Positions 1 to 7,983 of a DNA stretch of 15,432 nucleotides are shown here, in pieces. Position numbers and translations under genes: made by a program. Position 1 is the first letter of the stretch, and every line of letters starts with the position of its first letter. The notes under the pieces are model-generated. The model made no database searches. It saw only the letters and a list, made by a program, of their open reading frames with translations, and had not been told where the DNA came from. Location of the stretch: the NCBI GenBank assembly GCA_002440825.1, contig DJVH01000081.1, positions 1 to 15,432 on the forward strand. The letters are read 5' to 3'. The stretch is from Bacteriovoracaceae bacterium UBA6261 (GTDB lineage: Bacteria > Bdellovibrionota > Bacteriovoracia > Bacteriovoracales > Bacteriovoracaceae).

Positions 1-1556
1 GTTTGTTCAGAAAGAGTCACACTCATCACAGCATCGGCCGGAGAGATGATCTTCTTATCTTCAATGAAGTCTCCAAGAGATGAATCTTCTTCTTCCCCGA
101 TTGGAGTTTCAAGAGAAATAGGCTCTTTAGAGATTTTGAAAACTTTTTTAACTTTATCTACTGAAAGCTCCATCTTCTCTGCAATTTCCTCAGGAGTTGG
201 CTCACGACCTAATTCCTGAATAAGTTGACGAGAAGTACGAGCAAGCTTGTTGATCGTTTCAATCATGTGAACCGGAATACGGATCGTACGACCCTGATCC
301 GCGATAGCACGTGTGATTGCCTGACGAATCCACCATGTTGCATAAGTTGAGAATTTATAACCACGACGGTGCTCAAATTTATCAACAGCTTTCATAAGAC
401 CGATGTTTCCTTCCTGAATCAGGTCGAGGAACTGAAGGCCACGGTTAGTGTATTTCTTCGCGATAGAAACAACGAGACGAAGGTTGGCTTCAACAAGTTG
501 AGCCTTCGCTTTATCTGCTTTGGTTTCACCGTGAACGATGATTTTGTAAACTTTTTCGATTTCGTTGAATTCCATGCCTGCGTCAATTGTTAAACGACGT
601 AGCTTTCTCATAACGTCTTCTTGATTTCTGATCAATTGCTCGATCTTCGCATCAGTAGTGAAGAGATCTTTAGCGAGCTTTCTTTTGAAAGCATCGTCTT
701 CCATTACTTTGTCGTATAGAACTTTGTACGCTTCAGCTTCACCAACTTCAAGGAACTTGAAGATACGATCTTGTTGATCGAAAAGTTCTTTGAATTGTAG
801 GTAATACTTCTTAACTGGTTCAACGAAAGAGTTGATGATCTTTCTGTTGAAAGTCAGGTCAGCAAGTTCCGCTGAAATTTCGTCCATTAGCTTTTTCTGC
901 TCAGGGTTCAGCGCTTTAAGAGTTCCGTCTGCTTTTTCTGTTTCACCCAGGATCACTTGAATCTGATCGATAACAGCATAGATACGGTCTTTGGTTTTCT
1001 TGATGTCTTGTGGAGATGATTCATCATCGAGACCGCGAACAAGTTCTTTAACGAATTCTTGAGGGTTCTCTTGTGATTCAATTTTCTCACGAAGCTTCAC
1101 AACTTCTTTCAAAGCGTGAGTTGAAGAAAGAGCTGAAAGGATAATTTCTCTTTCGCCTTCTTCGATTTCTTTTGCGATGACAACTTCGCCTTCGCGAGTA
1201 AGAAGAGCAACTGAGCCCATTCTTTTAAGGTATAGTTTTACTGGATCCGTTGAAGCAGAACGAAGTTCAGCTTTTTCTTCGCGAGAAAGAGCTTCTTCGA
1301 TAATTTCTGTACCATCAAGGCGGATACCTTCTTCATCTTCAACGTCTTCAGCTGAAATATCAGTAACGTCGATTTTGAGTTCAAGAATTTTATGCATGAT
1401 CTCATCAACATCCGAGGCAGAGTGAATGCCTGCAGGAAGAGCGTCGTTGATTTCTTCAGCAGTGATAAAGCTTTGGTCTTTTCCTTTCGTCAAAAGACGA
1501 TTGAACTCTTTTGAGTTCAGGAAAGCGGCAACAGCTGGTGAAATAGGTGTGGTCAT
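1..1556 (-). CDS. rpoD: RNA polymerase primary sigma factor RpoD (sigma-70), 3' end cut by window edge
   Basis: Housekeeping sigma factor that directs RNA polymerase to -35/-10 promoters. The frame is open from an ATG at 1556 to the left edge, giving 518 complete codons; there is no stop because the window ends. Visible in order: an N-terminal region-1.1-like part; region 1.2 near residues 100-135 (STDPVKLYLKRMG); a long acidic, non-conserved spacer; and region 2 near residues 350-425 with NLRLVVSIAKKY, DLIQEGNIGLMKAVDKFE and the promoter-melting and -10-reading stretch YKFSTYATWWIRQAI. Region 3 follows (GREPTPEEIAEKM, then a GDFIED motif). The sequence stops at about the start of region 4, so the -35-reading helix-turn-helix lies outside. 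A GGAG lies 10 nt before the ATG. It follows dnaG by 50 nt and is probably cotranscribed with trmB-dnaG. Identification is certain; only completeness is unknown. Confidence 0.97.
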   Translation of the reverse strand, partial: MTTPISPAVAAFLNSKEFNRLLTKGKDQSFITAEEINDALPAGIHSASDVDEIMHKILELKIDVTDISAEDVEDEEGIRLDGTEIIEEALSREEKAELRSASTDPVKLYLKRMGSVALLTREGEVVIAKEIEEGEREIILSALSSTHALKEVVKLREKIESQENPQEFVKELVRGLDDESSPQDIKKTKDRIYAVIDQIQVILGETEKADGTLKALNPEQKKLMDEISAELADLTFNRKIINSFVEPVKKYYLQFKELFDQQDRIFKFLEVGEAEAYKVLYDKVMEDDAFKRKLAKDLFTTDAKIEQLIRNQEDVMRKLRRLTIDAGMEFNEIEKVYKIIVHGETKADKAKAQLVEANLRLVVSIAKKYTNRGLQFLDLIQEGNIGLMKAVDKFEHRRGYKFSTYATWWIRQAITRAIADQGRTIRIPVHMIETINKLARTSRQLIQELGREPTPEEIAEKMELSVDKVKKVFKISKEPISLETPIGEEEDSSLGDFIEDKKIISPADAVMSVTLSEQ

Positions 1557-1606
1557 TTTTGTCAGTCTCCGTTAATCGGGTCTCGTAATCGGTCTTGGAT
1601 ATTTAA

Positions 1607-3544
1607 TTAGAAAACAGTTTTATTTTTTTTGAGTGCTTGCAGATTTTTTTCTATCTCGGAAAGTTGGAGAAGAATTTTCGTCATCTCATCATCCGTTTCG
1701 CAAATCTGCTGAAGATTTTTTAGTTCTTCTTTTTTATGTTTTAACTGCTCCATTTGCAGTTTTGTTTTTAAGTCGGAAAGAATTCTCGATTTTGTTTTGG
1801 CATCGAGATCTTTAATCCTGTAATTGAAAAGCGCTGAAGAAGCAGCGGCTTTCAGGTCAGCGGAATAATCCGGACCGCTTGTTAAATTTAAAATCACTGA
1901 TGCGTATTCGCTCTCATCGATTTCCAGGATAATTTTCTTAATTTTAACAATATATTTTTTTACCTCATCAGAGGTGACTAAATCAAGCAATTCAGCTAGT
2001 GCGCTCTCTGAGAAAAGCGCAGGAAGTTGGACTAGTTCTTGCACAACCAGCTTTTCTGTCTTGGTGAGTTTTTTATGAGGCTCACTCGGCGAATGGCTTT
2101 GCAATTTATGTTCCGAAAATTCGACTAAAGCATTTTCACCCTCTAAATACTCCGGATTCACCAATGGTTCTTCCATCATTTCTATTTTGGGTTTTGGTTG
2201 AAAACGTGCCTGATTTTTTTCTTTGGCTTCGATCGCGGCTAGAAATTCCTGATAGTTTTTTACGATTTGCGAAGGCTCTGAGCGAAGACCAAGGCGTTTG
2301 GCAAACGCTACAACACGCTCTGTCGCTGCCAGGTGAGATTTTAAGGGAGCGAGCACTTCAAAAGCTTTATTGAGCAATTCGAGCTTGCGATCGAGAACTT
2401 CTGGAAGTTTTTCCGGAATCAATTTACTTAAAAGCACATCGAAAGCAGGCACAGCATTATCTAGTTTTTCCTGCATGGCCAGGACGCCCTGGGCCTTAAT
2501 GAATTCATCAGGATCTTTCTGAGGAGAAAATTCAATATATTTTGCCACGATCCCTTTTTCGGCCAGCATACTGTTGGCCCTTTCCATCGCTTTGAATCCC
2601 GCCGCATCTGAGTCCAGAGCGAGGTAAATATTTTTGGTCATAGAAGACAGACGCTCAATATGGAACATGGTGATTGCGGTTCCCATGCAGGCAACCGTGT
2701 TGTGAAATCCATTATTGTAGAGGGCAATCTGGTCCATATTTCCTTCAACGAGGATGACAGCATCCTTCTCTCTGATGGCATTTTTAGCAAGATGAAAGCC
2801 ATAGAGGAGTTCGTTCTTCTTAAAAAGGAAAGACTCGGCCGAATTCATATATTTGGCCTTCTGATCGTCCCTTATTGCCCGGGAAGTGAACCCGATAACC
2901 TGGCCGAATTGATCCCAGATGGGAAAGATGATGCGGTCTCTGAAGGTGTCATAATGAGCCTCACTATTGTGCTTATCGCGTTTTATCAGACCGAGTTCTT
3001 CGGCCGTCGCAATGGCAAACGTGCGCTCTTTTTCGTCAGGAATAGTTTTCAAATACTCGTAGAGCGAGCTTTTATTCTGAGCAAAGCCCAGCGTATAGGT
3101 AGCAGCGATCTCTTCATTGAGGCCACGCTTTTTGATGAATTCATCGTAGGGCGCAAACTTATGAGTCGAAGCTGTTTTGCGGTAGAGTTGAGCGGCCTTA
3201 GTTAGAATCTTTCTTCCCATTTCAAACTTCGGATTGCTCTTCTTCTGTTCCTGATAGGATTCAAAATTGATTCCAGTTTTCTGACAAATTTCTTTCAGCG
3301 CTTCGACAAAATCGACATTGCTGATTTTCTGCACGAATGTAATGGCATCTCCGCCTGCACCACAGGCAAAGCATTTGAACATCTTACGACTGTCATTGAC
3401 GTTCATGGATGGCTTGGAGTCGTTATGAAAAGGACAAACGCCAAGCAACGCCGTACCAGAACGCTTTAAAGAAACGTAATGGCCAATGACGCTGGAAATG
3501 GGAATCTCTTCCTTAATTTTTAACTTTAGCTCATCTAATGACAT
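1607..3544 (-). CDS. dnaG: DNA primase DnaG
   Basis: Makes the short RNA primers for chromosome replication, working with the replicative helicase. The 645-residue length is normal or slightly long for the family. The N-terminal CHC2 zinc-binding domain has ligands C37, H40, C58 and C61 (CPFH...CFAC). The catalytic core shows RDRIIFPIWD (203-211), KYMNSAES (231-238) and a TOPRIM fold with E267 in VEGNMD and the metal-binding D311/D313 in ALDSDAAG, followed by KDPDEFIK (343-350). The C-terminal third is weakly conserved, helical and charged, as expected for the helicase-interaction region. The start lies 2 nt after the trmB stop with no clear ribosome site, which suggests translational coupling. 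rpoD follows, the conserved dnaG-rpoD pair of the macromolecular-synthesis operon. Confidence 0.97.
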   Translation of the reverse strand: MSLDELKLKIKEEIPISSVIGHYVSLKRSGTALLGVCPFHNDSKPSMNVNDSRKMFKCFACGAGGDAITFVQKISNVDFVEALKEICQKTGINFESYQEQKKSNPKFEMGRKILTKAAQLYRKTASTHKFAPYDEFIKKRGLNEEIAATYTLGFAQNKSSLYEYLKTIPDEKERTFAIATAEELGLIKRDKHNSEAHYDTFRDRIIFPIWDQFGQVIGFTSRAIRDDQKAKYMNSAESFLFKKNELLYGFHLAKNAIREKDAVILVEGNMDQIALYNNGFHNTVACMGTAITMFHIERLSSMTKNIYLALDSDAAGFKAMERANSMLAEKGIVAKYIEFSPQKDPDEFIKAQGVLAMQEKLDNAVPAFDVLLSKLIPEKLPEVLDRKLELLNKAFEVLAPLKSHLAATERVVAFAKRLGLRSEPSQIVKNYQEFLAAIEAKEKNQARFQPKPKIEMMEEPLVNPEYLEGENALVEFSEHKLQSHSPSEPHKKLTKTEKLVVQELVQLPALFSESALAELLDLVTSDEVKKYIVKIKKIILEIDESEYASVILNLTSGPDYSADLKAAASSALFNYRIKDLDAKTKSRILSDLKTKLQMEQLKHKKEELKNLQQICETDDEMTKILLQLSEIEKNLQALKKNKTVF

Positions 3545-3546
3545 AT

Positions 3547-4236
3547 TTATTTTTTTGCTTGAAGAACAAATGCTTTTATTTTGATTCCCTGCTGAAGGAA
3601 AATTCTTTCAAATCCGGTCGTGTATTTGCAAAGAAAATGATCCGGATGTTCTGCTCTCATATCTTTACTTTCAAGAAGGATATCAAAGAGTCCGCATTGC
3701 TTTATTTCACGAGCCATCCATTCTGCATAATCGTCGTGATCCGTTTTGATGTAGAAAATTGCCCCTGGTTTTAAAACCTTGTGAGCTCCTTTTAAAAACG
3801 GCTCTTGGATTAATCTTTTTTTGTTATGGCGTGATTTCGGCCAAGGATCCGGAAAGAAATAAAAAATCCCGTCGAGCTCATTTTCAGCGAATTGAAATTC
3901 AATGCGTTCGCCTTTTGCACGAAGGTATCGGAAGTTTTTATTTTCAAGTGATGATAATTTCTTGGCCAGAGCGAAGCTGCGTTTAAATCTGTAATCAAGT
4001 CCCACAAAATTATGATCAGGATGATCCACGCAATAATCGACCATGAAGTGGCCTGCTCCTGATCCGATCTCCAGAAACAGTTTGCCGTCGCGTTTAAAAA
4101 CGTCCTGATTCCAACGCCCTTTATGTTCTTCAGATTCGTTGTCTCTTAAAACGAACTCGGAGAATTGGGCCAAGCGATCATGATAGGGATTATCATGCTT
4201 GTACTTGAAATCTTCTTTAAAAGAATGATCCACCAT
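3547..4236 (-). CDS. trmB: tRNA (guanine-N7)-methyltransferase TrmB
   Basis: SAM-dependent methylation of G46 in the tRNA variable loop to m7G. The 229 residues carry the class I methyltransferase glycine motif EIGSGAG (56-62) and an acidic residue in VGLDYRF (78-84) that would bind the SAM ribose. The family signature FPDPWPKSRHNKKR (128-141) is followed by TDHDDYAEWM (165-174), which belongs to the substrate pocket. It is the first visible gene of the trmB-dnaG-rpoD run, 2 nt upstream of dnaG. Only a weak AAGG precedes the ATG. The usual first partner in gammaproteobacteria, rpsU, is absent here. The 140-base gap upstream separates it from a divergent gene. Confidence 0.95.
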   Translation of the reverse strand: MVDHSFKEDFKYKHDNPYHDRLAQFSEFVLRDNESEEHKGRWNQDVFKRDGKLFLEIGSGAGHFMVDYCVDHPDHNFVGLDYRFKRSFALAKKLSSLENKNFRYLRAKGERIEFQFAENELDGIFYFFPDPWPKSRHNKKRLIQEPFLKGAHKVLKPGAIFYIKTDHDDYAEWMAREIKQCGLFDILLESKDMRAEHPDHFLCKYTTGFERIFLQQGIKIKAFVLQAKK

Positions 4237-4320
4237 ATATGCCTTTTTGTTTAAAGGAGTTAGCTACCAAATTAAGTCCTGCCTAGCAATGACCGTCGCG
4301 TGTAAAGTTTTCAGCCTTCA

Positions 4321-4348
4321 TTGTGGTTTTTGCCATGCGTGTCACAAT
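4321..4348 (+). promoter_or_regulatory. Possible extended -10 promoter for the secreted protein gene
   Basis: TTGTGG (4321-4326), a 16-bp spacer and CACAAT (4343-4348) preceded by TG one base upstream form a weak extended -10 arrangement. A clear GGAG at 4368-4371 lies 5 nt before the ATG at 4377. The rest of the divergent gap (4237-4376) must also hold the trmB promoter, for which I see no convincing element. Confidence 0.3.
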
Positions 4349-4376
4349 CTCCTAAACACACTTTTTTGGAGACTTT

Positions 4377-5183
4377 ATGAAAACGACGCTACTTGCAATG
4401 CTTGCTTTAACTTTTTGTCTTCAAGCGCATTCCCAAGCCCCTTCTCGTTCAGAGGAAAGTTTCTGTTCTGATCGTATGGATGAACGATTTGTTAAAGACC
4501 TTACGCTCGATTCTTCAAATTTAATGGCATTTAGAAATCACGGCGGGATCGCTAACGGCGGCGTTTGCTGGTGGCATTCGCGATTTCAACGGAATGCACT
4601 TTATTTAACTATCTATAAACCTGATTTACCTCGCCCGTCTGTTGATGAGGCCAAAGAACTCATTAAACAAATTCGTGAGGCAAAAGACATCGTTGTTATC
4701 CCAGGATTCCGCAATTTTTCTGAATTTTCTTCAGTTCATGAGGCGCAAATCCAGCGCGAGCTTGAAAAGTGGCAAAAAGGGGACGGGGTTATTCGGTTTG
4801 CGTGGGTAAAGGGGCTTTCCGGGACATCCAGCGTTGCTGGTGATGAATTAAAGAAGATCATGGACGAGATGTACGATGAAGTCGAAGTGAAAAAGAATAT
4901 CGCTTACAACAAACTTCAGTTTCCGGGAGTCGTCGCTCATGCCTGGCTTGTTGTTCATATGGAAAAGGTGAATGGCGGATATAATTTGGAAATTCTCGAT
5001 TCAAATTTTCCACGCAGCACTGAAATCTATCGCTATCGCGAAGGTGACGTCGAATTGAATTACCAGGGCTATTACAAATTCACTCCTTACCTGGAAAGAA
5101 CCAATGAAATGGAACGCATCCATGAAGTGATCAAGAAAAAATGTTCCGGTGACTCAACTAAAAATAAATTAGCAAGACGATAA
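4377..5183 (+). CDS. Exported protein with papain-like Cys/His/Asp pattern, function unknown
   Basis: A 268-residue protein that I cannot assign to a named family. Residues 1-20 form a signal peptide (positive start, hydrophobic stretch, AHSQA-type end), so it is probably released to the periplasm or outside. The mature part has a glycine-rich segment ending GGVCWWHSRF with C64 at the predicted start of a helix, AHAWLVVHM with H188 at the start of a strand, and EILDSNFP with D208 and N210 on the next strand. This Cys, then His, then Asp/Asn order is that of papain-fold hydrolases and transglutaminases; function is inferred from the pattern only. C30 and C256 could form a disulphide. The C-terminus is basic. 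The gene stands alone, diverging from trmB and converging on an aminotransferase across a shared terminator. A strong GGAG supports the start. Confidence 0.85.
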   Translation: MKTTLLAMLALTFCLQAHSQAPSRSEESFCSDRMDERFVKDLTLDSSNLMAFRNHGGIANGGVCWWHSRFQRNALYLTIYKPDLPRPSVDEAKELIKQIREAKDIVVIPGFRNFSEFSSVHEAQIQRELEKWQKGDGVIRFAWVKGLSGTSSVAGDELKKIMDEMYDEVEVKKNIAYNKLQFPGVVAHAWLVVHMEKVNGGYNLEILDSNFPRSTEIYRYREGDVELNYQGYYKFTPYLERTNEMERIHEVIKKKCSGDSTKNKLARR

Positions 5184-5218
5184 AAAAAAGGGCCCGGTAA
5201 AGGGCCCTTTGTTTTTTT
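5182..5218. terminator. Bidirectional intrinsic terminator between convergent genes
   Basis: A perfect 9-bp stem (5187-5195 with 5202-5210, AAAGGGCCC/GGGCCCTTT) with a 6-nt loop is flanked by an A-run on the left and a T-run on the right, so it can stop transcripts from both directions. The T-run contains the stop codon of the minus-strand aminotransferase (5217-5219). Confidence 0.92.
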
Positions 5219-6341
5219 ATGCTTTGAAATGATTTCGGACTGTCTGACAAACGTATTCCAATTCTTCCTTTGTAATGTAAGCAAAACAAGGAAGATTTAA
5301 AACCGCTTGAGAGATATAGTGAGCATTGCCGTTGTCGATCTTTCCGGCAAGATGTCCAACTGCTCCTGATTGAAGGCTCATCGCTCCCGGATAAATTGTA
5401 CCGAAACCGATGTTAGCTTTCTTAAGCGTTTCAATCAGGGCAGGACGAAGGGCCGGATCAACCATACCGACAGCACAGTAGCCGTTTTCTTTAACGTGAG
5501 AAGCGGCAAGAACAGGCTTAAAAGGTAATCCCTGAAGAGCTTCAGCATAGTATTTGACTGCGTTTCTTCTGCTTTCCAGTCTCGCTTCAATATGATCAAG
5601 AGAAAGTTTAAGGAAGAGAGATTCGTAAGCGCCAATGCGCGAGTTCCAGCCGATCATTCCATGTGAGTAGTGATCAGTTCTTCCGTGGTTAATTAAAATT
5701 CTGGTTCTTTTTGCTAATTCTTCATCGTTTGTAAAAACTGCGCCAGCATCTCCTGAAGCGCCGAGAACTTTCGCCGGGTAAAAACTTGTTGTCGAAATAA
5801 GTGCACTTCCAAGAATAGATTCGCCTTTAATTTCTGTTCCGAAACATTGAGCCCCATCTTCAATCAAAAGAACATTGTTGTCTTTTGCAAATTTTCTAAT
5901 TTCTAAAGTATCCGGAGAAGCCCAACCGTAAAGGTGAACCATAATCGCCGCTTTTGGTTTGAATTCGTGGACAGCTTTTTTGAAAGTTTCAAGATCCCAG
6001 TGACAAGTTTCGCGGTGAACATCAACAGTCACAGGATTTGCTCCGACGTTGACGACAGCTTCGAAAGTTGCCCAAAAAGTCATGTCCGGAATTAAAACGC
6101 GGTCATTTTTTTCAACGCCCACTGCTCTTAAAGCAATTTGAATAGCGTCAGTGCCGTTAGCACAACCGATTGCGTATTTAGCTTTAGTCACTTTTGAAAG
6201 CTCAGCTTCCATTTCGCCGACAATTGGTCCACCGACAAATTGTGTTTTTTCAAAAAGGTTAGCGACGCCACCAAGAAAATTTTCGCGGAATCCGTTTTCA
6301 AAGCGATTTAATGTGATGAAAGGAACTGATGTAATAGACAT
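5217..6341 (-). CDS. DegT/DnrJ/EryC1/StrS-family PLP aminotransferase
   Basis: Fold-type I PLP enzyme of the sugar-aminotransferase family, which converts a nucleotide-linked keto-sugar to an amino-sugar, typically for O-antigen, capsule or glycan synthesis. The 374-residue length is typical. Visible are FVGGPIVGEMEAEL (35-48), the cofactor-binding ANGTDAI (61-67), EDGAQCFG (161-168) with D162 facing the PLP ring nitrogen, and FYPAKVLGASGDAGA with K191 as the Schiff-base lysine. The active-site residues look intact, so it should be active. The exact sugar cannot be read from sequence, and no other glycan gene lies within the window to help. An AGAGAG upstream is a weak ribosome site. In the upstream gap (6342-6424) I see no convincing promoter. 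Confidence 0.92.
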   Translation of the reverse strand: MSITSVPFITLNRFENGFRENFLGGVANLFEKTQFVGGPIVGEMEAELSKVTKAKYAIGCANGTDAIQIALRAVGVEKNDRVLIPDMTFWATFEAVVNVGANPVTVDVHRETCHWDLETFKKAVHEFKPKAAIMVHLYGWASPDTLEIRKFAKDNNVLLIEDGAQCFGTEIKGESILGSALISTTSFYPAKVLGASGDAGAVFTNDEELAKRTRILINHGRTDHYSHGMIGWNSRIGAYESLFLKLSLDHIEARLESRRNAVKYYAEALQGLPFKPVLAASHVKENGYCAVGMVDPALRPALIETLKKANIGFGTIYPGAMSLQSGAVGHLAGKIDNGNAHYISQAVLNLPCFAYITKEELEYVCQTVRNHFKA

Positions 6342-6424
6342 ATTAAAACTCTCTTGTTTTTCAGAGGAATAGTAAATGAATTGATGGCATCATTGTCGAT
6401 CTATTGAGAGGAAAAAACAAGAAT

Positions 6425-6455
6425 AAAAAAAGGAGAGATTTAGCATCTCTCCTTT
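6425..6455 (-). terminator. Intrinsic terminator of the two-gene small operon
   Basis: A perfect 11-bp stem (6429-6439 with 6445-6455) closes a 5-nt loop. On the minus strand it is followed by a run of six T. It begins immediately after the stop codon of the 67-residue gene, which supports that small gene being real. Confidence 0.9.
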
Positions 6456-6659
6456 CTATTTTTTATTGAGCATTTCAGAAATAATCATGGCCGCCTTGCG
6501 CGCCATCTTCGGGTCTTTGATTTTCTCACTGAGCAATTTCTTCATCCGGTCAATTTCAGCCTTTTGAATAAGATTCTCAGCATTATCGTTTGCGGGAGCA
6601 GGTTTTTTCGGCTCCGGCTTTGGAAGAGGATTCCAGTTTTGTTTTTTTTGCGCACCCAT
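6456..6659 (-). CDS. Small basic protein of unknown function (67 aa)
   Basis: No family recognised. Residues 1-28 are disordered and rich in Lys, Pro and Asn (WNPLPKPEPKKPAPAND). The rest looks like one or two charged helices (KMARKAAMIISEMLNKK) with no signal peptide or membrane segment, so a cytoplasmic, perhaps nucleic-acid- or protein-binding role is possible but unproven. It starts 8 nt after the stop of the 74-residue gene without a clear ribosome site, suggesting reinitiation, and ends exactly at a strong terminator. Position, more than sequence, argues that it is genuine. Confidence 0.65.
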   Translation of the reverse strand: MGAQKKQNWNPLPKPEPKKPAPANDNAENLIQKAEIDRMKKLLSEKIKDPKMARKAAMIISEMLNKK

Positions 6660-6667
6660 AAAACGTA

Positions 6668-6892
6668 TTAAGCAGCAACTTCTGGCTTGCGTCTGTAGTG
6701 TTTAGAAACTTTTTCCATGTGCTCTTCGATCACTTCGAAAAGTTCAAGTTTTGTCGTATGAGGATTCATTCCATCTGGAAGAGCAGAGTAGATCATGTCA
6801 CCTTGAACTTCAGTGAAGACGTACCATGTATTGCCTAATTTTTGGAAAAGAACTTCTGATGATTGGTGTTGTGTGTTTGATGTTGCTTTCAT
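6668..6892 (-). CDS. Small conserved-looking protein of unknown function (74 aa)
   Basis: No family recognised. The ATG at 6892 has a strong AGGAG ribosome site 4-5 nt upstream. The same frame stays open upstream to a TTG at 6964, but that start lacks a ribosome site. After a polar N-terminus there is a strand-like segment (VLFQKLGNTWYVFTEVQGDMIYSA split by turns), then a helix (LELFEVIEEHMEKVSKHY) and a basic end. This suggests a compact alpha/beta fold with no export signal. It probably forms an operon with the 67-residue gene. The 113-nt gap before it (6893-7005) holds a repeated 9-mer. Confidence 0.75.
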   Translation of the reverse strand: MKATSNTQHQSSEVLFQKLGNTWYVFTEVQGDMIYSALPDGMNPHTTKLELFEVIEEHMEKVSKHYRRKPEVAA

Positions 6893-6923
6893 AATCTCCT
6901 CCATGAAATTGTGAGAAAGTCTC

Positions 6924-6950
6924 GTGCCTGTCTTTTCGTGTGTGCCTGTC
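6924..6950 (-). repeat. Direct repeat GACAGGCAC x2 upstream of the 74-aa gene
   Basis: Read on the minus strand, GACAGGCAC occurs at 6950-6942 and again at 6932-6924, an 18-base period, 32-58 bases before the ATG at 6892. This could be a pair of regulator half-sites or chance. No clear -35/-10 pair is visible around it. Confidence 0.35.
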
Positions 6951-7005
6951 GAATCTTTAGACAAATTTTTTAAATCTTCGGGGGCGGCAAACTTTGCCTG
7001 TTTGT

Positions 7006-7983
7006 TTAATACCTGACTTGAACTCCCAGCAAAAAAGCAGCTTGAGGTTTAAAACCGCTTTTGATTTCGTCCGGGGCTTGTGCGTCCCAGATTTCAGGAA
7101 CGACCAGCTGATCGCTGGTTTTTAAAGTGTGGGCCATATTAAAATTGATATCAGCGCCGGCCACTAAATCTGTATTGGGAAAAACTTCGGTCATCTGGGC
7201 CATCATGTTGGCAAAAGGAGACATCGAAAAACCTGTAAAGAGACGCTCTTCTGTTCCCGCATCCGCCACAAGTTGTACAGATCTCTTGTGATAGTTATAA
7301 GTGAAGCCTGTGCCTAACGTCAGTCGGTAGCGCTGAGTCTTATAGGCATCGTAAGTAATAATCGGTCCAAGCTTGATGAGGGCACTTGTTTCTTTGGCAT
7401 GTGACCCGTTATCAAATTGAATGGTGTTGCCGGAAGTGTTGATTGATGTTGTTAACCCGAAATAATATCTGTCCCATTTATCGAAGGAAACTTTTTTCGT
7501 AACGTTTATTTTTAATCCGATTTCAGAAGTAAAACTTTGCTTGTGATAAGCGGTATTGTAAGCGTAGGAAGGATTCACGTTGGGAGCAAATGAGGCAAAG
7601 GCGCTCGCACGAAGAAAGCTGGTATTGTCAAAAGGGTATGTCGAAGGAATCGGTTCTTCAAGCCGGTAATCTGTCGGATCATGGGCCAGTGAAACGGGCG
7701 TTTTATATTCAGCTAAATCATTCGTGATGAGTTTGATGTATTTTGCCGGAACGTAAGCAATATTTCCGACGCGATCATAAGTTTGAACAAAGGCCGGTAA
7801 TTCATTACCCTTTCCGATTTCATTTGGAACATAGACCTTCGATCCTTTCCGCAAAGTCTGCAAAACGGTTGAGTTCATGCGAGGCTCTTTAAGAAGAGGT
7901 GCTTCCAGGACAATGACCACAGCATCGTAAGCAAAGACTTTGGGAGCCAGTAGAAAATAAAAGAACAGTCGAAGCAATTTCAT
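7006..7983 (-). CDS. Exported SH3-like plus beta-barrel-like envelope protein (second of pair)
   Basis: A 325-residue exported protein of unknown role. Signal peptide at 1-18 (MKLLRLFFYFLLAPKVFA, cleavage after VFA). Residues about 20-86 resemble a bacterial SH3 domain: VLEAPLLKEP, VLQTLRKGSKVYV, then GNIAYVPAKYIKLI. From about 120 on, alternating polar/aromatic strands suggest an outer-membrane beta-barrel, and the last residues FLLGVQVRY end in the terminal aromatic typical of barrel proteins recognised by the BAM complex. The chosen ATG at 7983 overlaps the upstream stop by one base (TAATG) and has GGAG 6 nt before it. A further in-frame ATG at 7995 lacks a ribosome site and would spoil the signal peptide. 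Translational coupling to the preceding gene is likely. Confidence 0.85.
   Translation of the reverse strand: MKLLRLFFYFLLAPKVFAYDAVVIVLEAPLLKEPRMNSTVLQTLRKGSKVYVPNEIGKGNELPAFVQTYDRVGNIAYVPAKYIKLITNDLAEYKTPVSLAHDPTDYRLEEPIPSTYPFDNTSFLRASAFASFAPNVNPSYAYNTAYHKQSFTSEIGLKINVTKKVSFDKWDRYYFGLTTSINTSGNTIQFDNGSHAKETSALIKLGPIITYDAYKTQRYRLTLGTGFTYNYHKRSVQLVADAGTEERLFTGFSMSPFANMMAQMTEVFPNTDLVAGADINFNMAHTLKTSDQLVVPEIWDAQAPDEIKSGFKPQAAFLLGVQVRY

Noticed and set aside
2660..3205. 181-codon open frame on the plus strand inside dnaG
   Set aside because: Fully antisense to the conserved primase core, with no ribosome site or recognisable domain; it is a shadow frame.
4247..4471. 74-codon plus-strand frame overlapping the secreted protein start
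   Set aside because: It overlaps the clear signal peptide gene in another frame and has no family signature; the Shine-Dalgarno fits the 4377 start.
6986..6998. GGCAA/TTGCC mini-hairpin after the barrel gene at 7006
   Set aside because: Only 5 bp with a 3-nt loop and no T-run, too weak to call a terminator.
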